Shown: positions 37,803-46,674 of the stretch, piece by piece
Numbering within the stretch: position 1 is the first letter of the stretch
How the letters are laid out: the number at the start of each line of letters is the position of its first letter
DNA from: Candidatus Bathyarchaeota archaeon
GTDB lineage: Archaea > Thermoproteota > Bathyarchaeia > Bathyarchaeales > UBA233
NCBI GenBank assembly: GCA_025057795.1
Contig: JANXEP010000039.1
Span: forward strand, 111,603 to 175,602
Length of the DNA stretch: 64,000 nt
Direction of reading: 5' to 3'
The notes under the pieces: model-generated
What the model was told of the DNA's origin: nothing
The model's input: the letters and a program-made list of their open reading frames with translations, nothing else
Database searches by the model: none
Program-made: the position numbers and the translations under genes

Positions 37803-37805
37803 ACC

Positions 37806-38381
37806 ATGAGGATTTCCGAAGTTTCGAGAAAAACGCGCGAAACGGAGATTTCCGTAAAAGTGAATCTGGACTCTATTGGAAAGGCTGATGTCGACACTGG
37901 AGCGGCATTCCTCAACCATCTAATAACCACATTAGCATCTCACAGCTTAATCGACATAACTGCCCGGGTGAAGGGAGACCTCAAACACCACATGATTGAG
38001 GACATGGCAATATGCCTTGGTGAGGCAATCAGAAAGGCTTTAGGCGACGGCGAGGGAATAGTCAGGTTTGGATTCGCCGCAGTTCCAATGGACTGCTCCC
38101 TTGCGTTTTCAGCAGTGGACTTGGTTAAACGCCCCTACGCTAAAATTGACCTTAAGCTTAAAGGTAAGAGAATAGAGGACATGCCATGCGAGGATATTTA
38201 CCATTTCCTCGAAACTTTGGCTTCTTCCATGCAGGCGAACATTCACTTGTGGATTCAGTATGGCGCTAATGACCATCACAAGGCGGAAGCTGCCTTTAAA
38301 GCTCTCGCCCTCTCGCTGAGACAAGCGGTATCTATAGACCCGCGAAGAAAGGGGGTGCCGAGTTCTAAGGGGGTGATCTAA
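37806..38381 (+). CDS. hisB: Imidazoleglycerol-phosphate dehydratase
   Basis: 191 residues, monofunctional. Metal-binding GAAFLNHLITTLASHS, DLKHHMIEDMAICLGEA and the C-terminal NDHHKAEAAFKALALSLRQA. No histidinol-phosphatase domain is fused, unlike E. coli HisB. Its last codons contain the GGGGGTGATC that serves as Shine-Dalgarno for hisH. Confidence 0.95.
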   Translation: MRISEVSRKTRETEISVKVNLDSIGKADVDTGAAFLNHLITTLASHSLIDITARVKGDLKHHMIEDMAICLGEAIRKALGDGEGIVRFGFAAVPMDCSLAFSAVDLVKRPYAKIDLKLKGKRIEDMPCEDIYHFLETLASSMQANIHLWIQYGANDHHKAEAAFKALALSLRQAVSIDPRRKGVPSSKGVI

Positions 38382-38986
38382 TTCCCAAGGCGGTCATCAT
38401 CGACTACTATGTTGGAAACCTTTATAGTCTAAAGTGTGCGTTAGAAAAAGTTGGCTTCACCGTCTCTATTGGAATTTCAAAGAGACAGCTTAAGCAAGCT
38501 GAAGCCATAATTCTCCCAGGAGTTGGAGATTTCTCAGCCGCCTCTAAAAACCTATCTCCCTTTAGTAGGGATTTAATTGAGCTGGCTAAAGGCGGAACCC
38601 CTGTTATGGGGATATGTTTAGGCATGCAACTACTTTTCCAAAAGAGTGAAGAAGGCGAGGGTGAAGGATTAGCACTGCTCGAGGGCGAAAGTGTTCAACT
38701 GCCAAAGGTAGTTAAAGTTCCTCATATGGGATGGAACACCCTTCGAGTAGTGAAACAAAATCCCCTCTTTGAAGGCTTAAAAAGCGAGCTTTATTATTAC
38801 TTTGCCCATTCATATTACGCTATTCCAGTTGACAGGGAAGTTATTTGCGCTGAAACCTATTACGGAACAACTTTCGCCTCTGTTGTTGCGAAACAAAACA
38901 TTTTCGGCACACAGTTTCACCCGGAAAAATCAAGCGCACAAGGATTAAAGTTTCTCAAGAACTTCCTAATTTTTGTGAAAAGGTGA
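38381..38986 (+). CDS. hisH: Imidazole glycerol phosphate synthase glutaminase subunit, AUU start proposed
   Basis: 201 residues if translation begins at ATT 38381. The sequence continues PKAVIIDYYVGNLYSLK, the expected HisH N-terminus, then LPGVGDF, the nucleophile in MGICLGMQLLF and the His-Glu pair in FGTQFHPEKSS. The frame is open only back to 38369 and has no ATG, GTG or TTG before 38606, which would lose the N-terminal third. GGGGGTGATC at 38369-38378 is an almost perfect Shine-Dalgarno placed for the ATT. It supplies ammonia to HisF. Confidence 0.88.
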   Translation: MPKAVIIDYYVGNLYSLKCALEKVGFTVSIGISKRQLKQAEAIILPGVGDFSAASKNLSPFSRDLIELAKGGTPVMGICLGMQLLFQKSEEGEGEGLALLEGESVQLPKVVKVPHMGWNTLRVVKQNPLFEGLKSELYYYFAHSYYAIPVDREVICAETYYGTTFASVVAKQNIFGTQFHPEKSSAQGLKFLKNFLIFVKR

Positions 38987-38993
38987 TTTCAAG

Positions 38994-39719
38994 GTGAAGG
39001 TATTTCCAGCAATCGACTTAATGGAAGGCAAAGTTGTAAGACTTTGCCAAGGCGACCCTAAGACCGCCAAAAAATATGATTACCTAGGGGAGCCGGTGAC
39101 AATGGCAAAGAAATGGGAGAGAGAAGGAGCCGACGCGCTCCACATTATAGACTTAGATGCGGCTTTCAACAAAGGAAATAACCTCGTAACAATTTCTAAC
39201 ATAGTTGACGCTGTAAAATTGCCAGTGCATGTTGGAGGGGGAATACGAAGCATAGAAACCGCTGAAAACTTGCTCAACATTGGCGTTAAATATATCATGC
39301 TTGGGACCTTAGCTTTCAAAAAACCTGAAGTCATAGTGGATCTTGTAGAAAGGTTTGGCGACCGAATCATAATAGCTTTAGATCACAGGGATACTAAGAT
39401 AATGGTTGAAGGTTGGAAAACTTCTGTGGAAATAGAAGTCAAGGATGCCTTAAAAAGATTTTTGGAGCTACAAGTTAAGACTTTTTTGTTAACTTCAGTA
39501 AGTAGAGATGGAACCCTTGGTGGCGTGGACGTAGATGTTTTAAGCCAAGCATGCGCCTACAAAGAAGCGCGGATAATTGCGGCGGGCGGAGTTGGCAGCT
39601 TGAAGGATCTTGCGGTTCTAAAACGGATAGGCGTTTACGGGGTAGTGATAGGGAAAGCTTTGTATGAGGGCTTGTTCACATTGAAGGAAGCCCTGAAAGT
39701 TGCCAGGGAGGATGGTTGA
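38994..39719 (+). CDS. hisA: ProFAR isomerase
   Basis: 241 residues, TIM barrel. The catalytic Asp in [14 protein letters not shown], the HVGGGIRS phosphate loop and [11 protein letters not shown] with the second catalytic Asp are present, followed by AAGGVGSL. The start is GTG with AAAGGTGA upstream. It is a paralogue of hisF, which follows. Confidence 0.95.
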   Translation: MKVFPAIDLMEGKVVRLCQGDPKTAKKYDYLGEPVTMAKKWEREGADALHIIDLDAAFNKGNNLVTISNIVDAVKLPVHVGGGIRSIETAENLLNIGVKYIMLGTLAFKKPEVIVDLVERFGDRIIIALDHRDTKIMVEGWKTSVEIEVKDALKRFLELQVKTFLLTSVSRDGTLGGVDVDVLSQACAYKEARIIAAGGVGSLKDLAVLKRIGVYGVVIGKALYEGLFTLKEALKVAREDG

Positions 39720-40522
39720 TGCCCTTGGCAAAGCGCATAATACCATGCTTGGACGTTGACCATGGAAGGGTTGTTAAAGGGATCCATTTTCTAGATCTCA
39801 GAGATGCGGGGGATCCCGTGGAGTTGGCGAAACGTTACTCTGACGAGGGGGCGGATGAGCTTGTTTTTCTGGACATAACAGCTTCTCCTGAAAGGCGGAA
39901 AATACTGAGGGATACTGTTGAAAAAGTTGCTGCGGAGATAAACATCCCTTTTACAGTTGGCGGGGGGATTCGCAACATTTCTGATGCGAGGCTGGTGCTC
40001 TGTAGCGGGGCAGACAAGGTGTCCATAAACACGGCTGCTGTCGAAAAACCCTCCATTGTCACAAAGCTTGCAAAAATCTTTGGAAAACAATGTGTGGTAG
40101 TAGCTATCGACGCCAAGAGGCGTTATGAAGAGGCAGAGGGCAAGATTACTGTAAAAACAGATCAGGGGCTTTGTTGGTTTGAAGTTTACACCTACGGGGG
40201 ACGCAAACCCACGGGGCTAGACGCGATCCAGTGGGCGGTGAAAGTTGAGGAGCTTGGGGCAGGGGAAATCCTTCTAACATCCATGGATAGGGATGGAACA
40301 GAAGACGGTTATGATCTAGAGTTAACCAGCAGCATCTCTGAAAGGGTTAATATCCCAGTTATAGCTAGTGGAGGAGCGGGAAAACCCAAGCACTTCCTTG
40401 AAGCATTCACCATTGGGAAAGCTGATGCCGCCCTAGCAGCCTCAGTCTTTCATTATAATAAATATCCCATTAGGGTTATTAAAGAATTTTTAAGAGAAAA
40501 AGGGGTGAATGTACGCCTATGA
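39719..40522 (+). CDS. hisF: Imidazole glycerol phosphate synthase cyclase subunit
   Basis: 267 residues. [16 protein letters not shown] with the catalytic Asp, [21 protein letters not shown] and [11 protein letters not shown] 39719 overlaps the hisA stop (TGATG) and has GGAGG seven bases upstream; a TTG one codon earlier is less likely. It forms the HisFH complex with hisH. Confidence 0.95.
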   Translation: MPLAKRIIPCLDVDHGRVVKGIHFLDLRDAGDPVELAKRYSDEGADELVFLDITASPERRKILRDTVEKVAAEINIPFTVGGGIRNISDARLVLCSGADKVSINTAAVEKPSIVTKLAKIFGKQCVVVAIDAKRRYEEAEGKITVKTDQGLCWFEVYTYGGRKPTGLDAIQWAVKVEELGAGEILLTSMDRDGTEDGYDLELTSSISERVNIPVIASGGAGKPKHFLEAFTIGKADAALAASVFHYNKYPIRVIKEFLREKGVNVRL

Positions 40523-40860
40523 CGAGGAAGAAAATAAGTATTGATGAGTTGGACTTCGCGAAGGGTAACGGACTGGTTCCAGTAGTGGTTCAAGACTTTA
40601 ACTCAAAGGAAGTTCTTATGCTGGCATACACAAATAAGGAAGCATTAAAAAGAACATTGGAAACAGGCAAAGCCCACTATTGGAGTAGATCTAGACAAAA
40701 ACTTTGGATGAAGGGGGAAACTTCTGGAAACGTGCAGAAGATTAAAGATATCATCGTGGACTGCGACTATGACGCTTTGCTTTTCGTAGTTGAACAGAAG
40801 GGCAACGCTTGCCACACTGGAGAAAGGACATGTTTTCACAACGAACTTTGCGAAGAATAG
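40519..40860 (+). CDS. hisI: Phosphoribosyl-AMP cyclohydrolase
   Basis: 113 residues, monofunctional (no HisE domain). [29 protein letters not shown] with Mg-binding Asp residues, and the zinc cysteines of [12 protein letters not shown]. It is the last gene of the his operon and overlaps hisF by ATGA. The partner pyrophosphohydrolase hisE is not in the window. Confidence 0.95.
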   Translation: MTRKKISIDELDFAKGNGLVPVVVQDFNSKEVLMLAYTNKEALKRTLETGKAHYWSRSRQKLWMKGETSGNVQKIKDIIVDCDYDALLFVVEQKGNACHTGERTCFHNELCEE

Positions 40861-40883
40861 CCACGTGCAAGTATTTCTGCTTG

Positions 40884-41441
40884 CTAGAGCAGCACTTTTA
40901 ACAAATCAGCCTTTGTTATGATGCCGGCAACTTTCCCCTTTTCAGATACCAAAACGGCAGGATAAACCTGTAAAAGATCTGAGACAACCCGCAAAGGGGT
41001 CTTTTTTCCAACCTGCGGAAAACCTTCCTCCATAATCGCCTCAACTGAAAGCTTTGAGATTTCTGCAAAATTTTTTCCAGAGGCTATCTGCTCGAGTATA
41101 GTTTTTTCTGAAATGCTTCCGACAACATTCTCGCCGTTAAATACTGGAAGCTGTGAATATCCATGCTCCATCATAAGCTTCACAGCCTTTGAAACTGTTT
41201 CACTCTTACCCACCCCAATAACGTTATCGTGGAGCACGTCTGCAGCATGGAAATCAGTTTTCATTTCCAGGTTTTCAAGCGCATCAAAGATGGCCTTAAC
41301 TTTGTCATAAGAAGGATTTATCTTTCCTGATTCTAACTTCGCGATTAACGATTGACTCACACCGGCAAGTTTAGCGAGTTGTTTTTGGGTTAAACCTAAC
41401 ATCCTTCTTTTTCTAGCTATTTCCTCGATGGATGGAAGCAT
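40884..41441 (-). CDS. HTH-CBS transcription regulator
   Basis: 185 residues: an N-terminal Xre-type helix-turn-helix (LGLTQKQLAKLAGVSQSLIAKLESGK, residues 15-40), then two CBS domains (about 65-120 and 125-185) that would bind an adenosyl ligand. Such archaeal proteins are usually transcriptional regulators. It is divergent from the homocysteine operon, whose first enzyme also ends in a CBS pair; an S-adenosylmethionine-type signal is a reasonable guess. A/T-rich direct repeats (41450-41458, 41463-41471) lie just upstream of its start. Confidence 0.85.
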   Translation of the reverse strand: MLPSIEEIARKRRMLGLTQKQLAKLAGVSQSLIAKLESGKINPSYDKVKAIFDALENLEMKTDFHAADVLHDNVIGVGKSETVSKAVKLMMEHGYSQLPVFNGENVVGSISEKTILEQIASGKNFAEISKLSVEAIMEEGFPQVGKKTPLRVVSDLLQVYPAVLVSEKGKVAGIITKADLLKVLL

Positions 41442-41449
41442 ACCACGTA

Positions 41450-41471
41450 CTTTAAATTGCTGCTTTAAATT
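41450..41471. repeat. Direct repeat of CTTTAAATT upstream of the HTH-CBS gene
   Basis: Two exact copies with a 13-bp period, 9 to 30 bases upstream of the regulator start. On the minus strand each resembles a TATA box, and the more distal would give a nearly leaderless transcript. They could equally be a binding site for the regulator itself. Confidence 0.4.
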
Positions 41472-41563
41472 CTTTTTGGAATAAAAATTTCAGAAAGTTA
41501 TTAAAGTGAGAATTGAATTGCTTTAGCAAGCCACAGCCATACTAAGCTTGGAGAGGATGCCCA

Positions 41564-43084
41564 TTGGCGAAACAGAAAAACACAAAGAAGCGAACTATAA
41601 CCGAGATCAATGAAAAAATAAGGAAGGGTGATGTTCAAGTTTTGACTGCTGATGAAATGAAAAAACTTGTGGAGAGCAGCGGCGTAGAAATCGCATTTAA
41701 GGAAGTTGACGTGGTAACGACGGGAACCTTTGGGGCTATGTGTTCGTCAGGAGCTATAATAAATCTTGGGCATTCAGATCCACCTATCAAAATTCAAAAT
41801 GCTTGGATAAATGACGTCCCAGTCTGCCATCCAGGAGCAGCCGTAGACCTTTACATAGGCGCCACAATGATGTCTGAAACGAGGCCGTTTGAATACGGTG
41901 GAGGCCATGTTATTGAAGACTTAATCAGCGGAAAAGAGGTTGAGGTTAGGGCTACAGCCTACGGAACAGACTGCTACCCGAGAACTCACCTTAAAACAAC
42001 AATAACGAAAGATGATTTGAACCAGTTTTATTTGGTAAATTTCAGGAACTGTTATCAACGTTATGTTTGCGCCACAAACAGTCGGGATGAAACTATCTAC
42101 ACTTATATGGGTAAGCTTCTCCCAAGGTTTGGAAACGCAACTTTTTCAGGTTCCGGTGCCCTAAACCCATTAATGAACGACCCAGACTATGAAACTATTG
42201 GAATAGGCACCAGAATATTCCTTGGAGGAGCTCAAGGCTATGTCATAGGAGAGGGCACGCAACATGATCCCAAAAATCTATCAGGAACAATCATGGTTCG
42301 CGGAGACTGCAAGAAAATGAATCCTAGGTTCATAAAGGGAGCTGCCTTCACAAGATACGGCACTACGCTTTACGTTGGCATAGGCATACCAATACCAATC
42401 CTTAACCTTGAGTTAGCAAAGAAAACAGCAATACGCGATGAAGACATCCTTATTCCAATAGTTGACTATGGGGTTCCGGTGAGAGATCGCCCTAAGCTGG
42501 GGAAGGTAAGCTATAAAGAATTGAAGTCTGGCGCAATAACGATTGACGGTAAGAGGGTTAAAGTAAGCCCTCTCTCAAGTTTAAAGACCGCAATAGAGAT
42601 CGCTAAAACTTTGAAGTCTTGGATTAAAGAAGGCCTATTTTATTTGTCAGCCCCCGTTGAGAGGCTTCCAGCGGATACGCAGTATAAGCCCATGAAACAA
42701 AGTGAAGAGGTTATCCATGTTAAGAGTGTAGCCCATGAAGCTGTAATTTGTAGGGAGGAGGATACAATTGAGGATGTTGCAAAGCGCATAATAAACCATT
42801 CAGTGAATCACGTAGTAGTTGTGAATGAATTAGGAGAGCTTAGGGGCATAGTGACCTCTTGGGATATAACTAAAGCTGTTGCCGAAGGGAAAGGGAGATT
42901 AGCAGACATAATTACGAGAAAAGTGGTGACTACAACAATGGAGGAGCCATTAGAAGCAGCTTCCAGAAAGATGGCTCAACACCAGATATCCGCCTTGCCC
43001 GTGATCGACCATAACAGGAAAGTATTGGGGATAATAACTTCCGAGGATATAACAAAACTTTTGGGTAGGAAAGAAAATGGTTAG
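41564..43084 (+). CDS. Homocysteine biosynthesis protein, DUF39 plus CBS pair
   Basis: 506 residues: DUF39/COG1900 domain (about 10-370) with GTFGAMCSSGAIINLGHSD holding the conserved cysteine (Cys60), GGGHVIEDLISGKEV and GTQHDPKNLSG; then two CBS domains (about 385-500). In Methanosarcina acetivorans the homologue (MA1821) with MA1822 makes homocysteine directly from aspartate semialdehyde and a reduced sulfur source. The TTG start has GAGG seven bases upstream. The next two genes are the other members of that system. Confidence 0.9.
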   Translation: MAKQKNTKKRTITEINEKIRKGDVQVLTADEMKKLVESSGVEIAFKEVDVVTTGTFGAMCSSGAIINLGHSDPPIKIQNAWINDVPVCHPGAAVDLYIGATMMSETRPFEYGGGHVIEDLISGKEVEVRATAYGTDCYPRTHLKTTITKDDLNQFYLVNFRNCYQRYVCATNSRDETIYTYMGKLLPRFGNATFSGSGALNPLMNDPDYETIGIGTRIFLGGAQGYVIGEGTQHDPKNLSGTIMVRGDCKKMNPRFIKGAAFTRYGTTLYVGIGIPIPILNLELAKKTAIRDEDILIPIVDYGVPVRDRPKLGKVSYKELKSGAITIDGKRVKVSPLSSLKTAIEIAKTLKSWIKEGLFYLSAPVERLPADTQYKPMKQSEEVIHVKSVAHEAVICREEDTIEDVAKRIINHSVNHVVVVNELGELRGIVTSWDITKAVAEGKGRLADIITRKVVTTTMEEPLEAASRKMAQHQISALPVIDHNRKVLGIITSEDITKLLGRKENG

Positions 43085-43514
43085 AATTCTTTTAAGATTC
43101 CCTGAAAAAATAGTGAACCAGCCCATAATATCTCATGTAATACTTCAGCATGGCATACCGCTGAACATAATAGCGGCGCATGTGGATTTTCATGGAGGAC
43201 AAGTTCTCGTAGACGTCCCATCAACCGATGTCAAAAAAGTTGTTAACGCCTTTAAAGAGAAAGGCGTTGTTGTAACCATTCCAAAGTTAATAGAAGTGGA
43301 CGAAGAAAAATGTCTCCATTGCGGTGCATGTTATTCGCTTTGTCCGGTGGGCGCCATAACTTTCAAGGAAGACTTTTCAGTGTTCTTTGACATGGAAAGG
43401 TGCATAGGCAGTCCTTGCGGACTATGCGTTGACGCTTGTCCAGCTAAGGCCATAAAACTCGCTAAAGGACAAGAGTTCGTGGCGTTTAAAAATGAAAATA
43501 AAAAATCTCTTTAA
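43077..43514 (+). CDS. NIL domain plus 2[4Fe-4S] ferredoxin protein
   Basis: 145 residues: an N-terminal NIL domain (residues 1-70, RFPEKIVNQPIISHVI) and a ferredoxin domain with clusters CLHCGACYSLCPVGA and CIGSPCGLCVDACPAKA. It corresponds to MA1822 of Methanosarcina, the electron-transfer or sulfur-handling partner of the DUF39 protein. It overlaps both neighbours (8 and 23 bp), so coupling is tight. Confidence 0.9.
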   Translation: MVRILLRFPEKIVNQPIISHVILQHGIPLNIIAAHVDFHGGQVLVDVPSTDVKKVVNAFKEKGVVVTIPKLIEVDEEKCLHCGACYSLCPVGAITFKEDFSVFFDMERCIGSPCGLCVDACPAKAIKLAKGQEFVAFKNENKKSL

Positions 43515-44199
43515 GAAAAATTTTCAACTAAATGAAACAAACTGTACTATAATATCCGACAGCGAACGCTCAATCAACATTGCTATATCCTCAATCAAAT
43601 CCAACAGAAGGCAACTTGAACTTTACCTCCGGGAACGCCCAGAATTTGAGTACTCCCTTAGTCCAGTCAGAGTAGAGAACGGACCTAGAATAGTAAGGTT
43701 GATGGCAGAATACGCGGAAAGAGCGAATGTTGGACCCATGGCCGCAGTGGCAGGAGTATTGGCAGATTTAGCTGTCGAGGAAATGCTTCGCGTGGGAAGT
43801 AAAGTTGCTGTTGTTGAAAACGGAGGCGAAGTCTCGGCGGTTTCAGATCAGCCCATAGACGTCGCCCTTCTTGCAGGGGATCATCCCTTATCAAAAAATT
43901 TAGCTTTCAGGTTAGAGGATTTCCCTATGGGTGTGGCAACAAGCTCTGGCATGTTCAGTCACGCGTTAAGCTTTGGAGAGGCTGAAGCTGTTACAATCTT
44001 TGCGGTAAACGCTGGATTAGCCGACGCCGTAGCCACAGCAATAGGAAACATGATAAAAGGAGATGACTGCCGGAGAGTAGTAAAACTTGGCGTTGAAAAA
44101 GCCACAAGCATACAAGGCGTCAGAGGAGCCATCATAATATATAGAGACTTTATAGGGATAGGCGGCTACATCCCAAAAATAGCTAGAATTAAAAAGTGA
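43492..44199 (+). CDS. UPF0280 family protein of the homocysteine route
   Basis: 235 residues. UPF0280/COG2122 (ApbE-like) pattern: NVGPMAAVAGVLADLAVEEML near 85-105, VVENGGEVSAV, GVATSSGMFSHALSFGEA and a C-terminal AIGNMIKGDD. In M. acetivorans the homologue (MA1715) takes part with the DUF39 and NIL-ferredoxin proteins in homocysteine formation but lies elsewhere; here all three are contiguous. It ends just short of the convergent aspartokinase. Confidence 0.87.
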   Translation: MKIKNLFKKNFQLNETNCTIISDSERSINIAISSIKSNRRQLELYLRERPEFEYSLSPVRVENGPRIVRLMAEYAERANVGPMAAVAGVLADLAVEEMLRVGSKVAVVENGGEVSAVSDQPIDVALLAGDHPLSKNLAFRLEDFPMGVATSSGMFSHALSFGEAEAVTIFAVNAGLADAVATAIGNMIKGDDCRRVVKLGVEKATSIQGVRGAIIIYRDFIGIGGYIPKIARIKK

Positions 44200-44204
44200 G
44201 ATTT

Positions 44205-45611
44205 TCAATACTTGCCTAACTTGAATTCTTCATGTACCGCCTGAACAGCAGCTTTTCCGTCCGCCTCTTTAACAACAAATGAAATGTTCAATTCAGAAGA
44301 CCCCTGCGCGATCATTCGGACGTTTATTCCTTTACGGGCAACAGCCGTAAATATGCGAGAGGCTATTCCTGGAGTGCTTTTCATTCCAGCTCCTACAGCC
44401 GAGATTATACATACGTCGTCCTCGGCGGTTATTTCGCTGATTAAACCCTTGCCGAGAAACGCTACTTCCAACGCATTGACAGCTTTTTCTAAAACGTTTC
44501 GCCGAACAATTATTGAAATGTTGGCTTCTGAAGCCCCTTGCGAAATCATAAGAATGTTGATTTTGTTTTTCCCGAGTACGTCAAAAACTTTTGCAGCTGT
44601 TCCAGGAGCGCCAACCATGCCAGCGCCGCTAACATTAATTAATGCTACATCCTTAAGCATCGTTACAGCCTTCACCGTAGTTCCCGGTTGGGTTCTCTGC
44701 TCTTTCGTCAAAACGGTTTCAGGACCTTCCGGGTTGAAGATGTTTTTTATTCTAACTATGGTGTTTCCATCCATAATTGGTTCTAATGCTCTAGGATGCA
44801 TGGCTTTTGCTCCGAAAACAGCCATCTCCAAGGCTTCTTTAAAGGATAGTTCAGGCAGGGTTCTGGCATCTGGGACGATTTTCGGGTCTGAAGTCATTAA
44901 CCCATCTACGTCAGTCCATATCCAAACCTCTTCTGCATCCAATGCTGCGCCTATTATTGTAGCTGTGTAATCTGACCCCCCGCGGCCAAGGGTTGTCGTT
45001 ATACCATCTTGGGTTGCAGCTATGAAGCCTGTTACCACTGGAACAAATCCCTTTTCTAACAGTGGCTCCAGTCGATCCCTGACTTGAAGCTTGGTTACGT
45101 TCATGAGGGGATTTGCCTCGCCAAAATTTGAATCAGTCACTATTCCCGCTTCCGCCCCGGTATGAAGACATGCTTTAAGTCCCCTATTCTTTAATGCTCC
45201 GTAAATGATGGGTGTTGATAACCTTTCACCGAAGGATAAGATGTAATCCCTTGACCTTGGGGTAAGTTCCCCAACATAAGTTATTCCCGTTAAGACCTTC
45301 TCAAGTTCATCCATGGTTGACGTGATAATCTGCTGGATCTCTTCTAGGATTTGAGGGTTCTGGACGGTTTTTTCAGCCAATTTAAGATGCTTGTCAAGCA
45401 TTTCTTGCTTAAAGGGAAAGATGAACTCTTTATTCCCTTTCTCAGCTAATTCAGACGCTGCGGAAAGTTTTTCGGTGATTCCGTCCAAAGCTGAAATCAC
45501 AGCAACAATCTTGTTGCCTTGGCTTGTGTGATGAGCTATAAGCTCTGCGATACGCTGGATGTTTTCCCACGAGGCCACAGAGGTTCCGCCGAACTTCATT
45601 ACAATCCTCAA
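44205..45611 (-). CDS. Aspartokinase of the threonine operon
   Basis: 468 residues. MKFGGTSVASWENI at the N-terminus, TTLGRGGSDYTAT, and two C-terminal ACT domains (about 310-380 and 390-465), with GAGMKSTPGIASRIF typical of threonine-sensitive enzymes. It is longer than the other two copies and less similar to them. TTG 45611 or the ATG four codons later (GAGG six bases before it) could be the start. It follows homoserine dehydrogenase, so threonine feedback is likely. Confidence 0.92.
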   Translation of the reverse strand: MRIVMKFGGTSVASWENIQRIAELIAHHTSQGNKIVAVISALDGITEKLSAASELAEKGNKEFIFPFKQEMLDKHLKLAEKTVQNPQILEEIQQIITSTMDELEKVLTGITYVGELTPRSRDYILSFGERLSTPIIYGALKNRGLKACLHTGAEAGIVTDSNFGEANPLMNVTKLQVRDRLEPLLEKGFVPVVTGFIAATQDGITTTLGRGGSDYTATIIGAALDAEEVWIWTDVDGLMTSDPKIVPDARTLPELSFKEALEMAVFGAKAMHPRALEPIMDGNTIVRIKNIFNPEGPETVLTKEQRTQPGTTVKAVTMLKDVALINVSGAGMVGAPGTAAKVFDVLGKNKINILMISQGASEANISIIVRRNVLEKAVNALEVAFLGKGLISEITAEDDVCIISAVGAGMKSTPGIASRIFTAVARKGINVRMIAQGSSELNISFVVKEADGKAAVQAVHEEFKLGKY

Positions 45612-45624
45612 TTCTAATCAGCCC

Positions 45625-46656
45625 CTAGATTTCAAGTAAGAGTTTTGCCGCCAACTTTTGTTTTATATCTAGCAAGTCCCGCAATATAGCGCTGGCGGTT
45701 TCGGTTCCGCCTGCACCTCGTCCGATAACTGTTTGTTCACCTGCAAATTCCGAAATGAAGGTTACAGCGTTTAAGGTTCCGCTTACGGATAAGGGGCTGT
45801 CCTTCAGAACTTTTTCAGGTTTTACTTCCAGTTTGTCATTAACAGATCCTATAAGCTTGATCGTGCAGTTGTGCTTGGCGGCCTCTTCCATATCTTTTAT
45901 GGTAACATCTCTTATGCCCTTGACTTTTACATCTTTTAACGTCACTTTTTTGCCCATTACCCAGTTTGCCAAAATTACAATTTTGCAAGCAGTATCTATT
46001 CCATCAACATCCATTGATGGGTCAGCTTCAGCATACCCAAGCTCTTTAGCCTTTTGAAGGGCACGCTCAAACGTTATTTGTCTTTCAGCCATCTCTGTTA
46101 GAATATAGTTGGTTGTGCCATTTAACACACCTTTTATCGAGGTTATCCTATCGCCATAAAGGCATTTTTTTGCAAACTCTAATACAGGAGTGCCGGCGCC
46201 AACGGATCCGCTGAACTTGAAATAGACCTTATTGTGCTCCGCTAGCTCTGTTAGGGCTGGCAAAGCAAGGGCAAGGGGGCCCTTATTTGACGTGACCACA
46301 TGTTTCCCGGTTCTAAATGCGGTTTTGATATGTGATAGGGCGGGTTCCCCATCCTTAACGTTAGTTGGGGAAACCTCAACCATCACCTCAGCGTCCACAG
46401 ACTCTATAACGTCAAATGCTGACATATTTGGGCGGCCATGTGCCTCGTACGCTGCCACCGTCCCTCTTTTAGTTTTTGCTGAAAGAATTTTCTCCATGTC
46501 TAAACCTTTTGGGTTTACTATGGCCCCGCCTCTGTCAACCACGGCTACGATTCTCGGGCGGAAACCATAATTTTTGACAAGCTCGTCTCTCCGGCTTAAA
46601 AAGAGTTTCGTCAGACTTTGACCAACAACTCCATAGCCTACAAGGATTATCCTCAT
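45625..46656 (-). CDS. hom: Homoserine dehydrogenase
   Basis: 343 residues, no ACT domain. NAD(P) loop ILVGYGVVGQSL, SNKGPLALALP, the signature KELGYAEADPSMDVDGIDTACK and GVLNGTTNYIL. It reduces aspartate semialdehyde to homoserine and competes with DapA and the DUF39 protein for it. It lies between thrC and aspartokinase. Confidence 0.95.
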   Translation of the reverse strand: MRIILVGYGVVGQSLTKLFLSRRDELVKNYGFRPRIVAVVDRGGAIVNPKGLDMEKILSAKTKRGTVAAYEAHGRPNMSAFDVIESVDAEVMVEVSPTNVKDGEPALSHIKTAFRTGKHVVTSNKGPLALALPALTELAEHNKVYFKFSGSVGAGTPVLEFAKKCLYGDRITSIKGVLNGTTNYILTEMAERQITFERALQKAKELGYAEADPSMDVDGIDTACKIVILANWVMGKKVTLKDVKVKGIRDVTIKDMEEAAKHNCTIKLIGSVNDKLEVKPEKVLKDSPLSVSGTLNAVTFISEFAGEQTVIGRGAGGTETASAILRDLLDIKQKLAAKLLLEI

Positions 46657-46674
46657 CGCTGACCCTTCTCAGAT

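Noticed and set aside
38606..38986. hisH starting at ATG 38606
   Set aside because: It would drop about 75 conserved N-terminal residues, including DYYVGNL and LPGVGDF, that are encoded in frame upstream.
40867..40884. GCAAG/CTTGC inverted repeat between hisI and the HTH-CBS gene as a bidirectional terminator
   Set aside because: Only five base pairs and no clear T run on either side; too weak to list.
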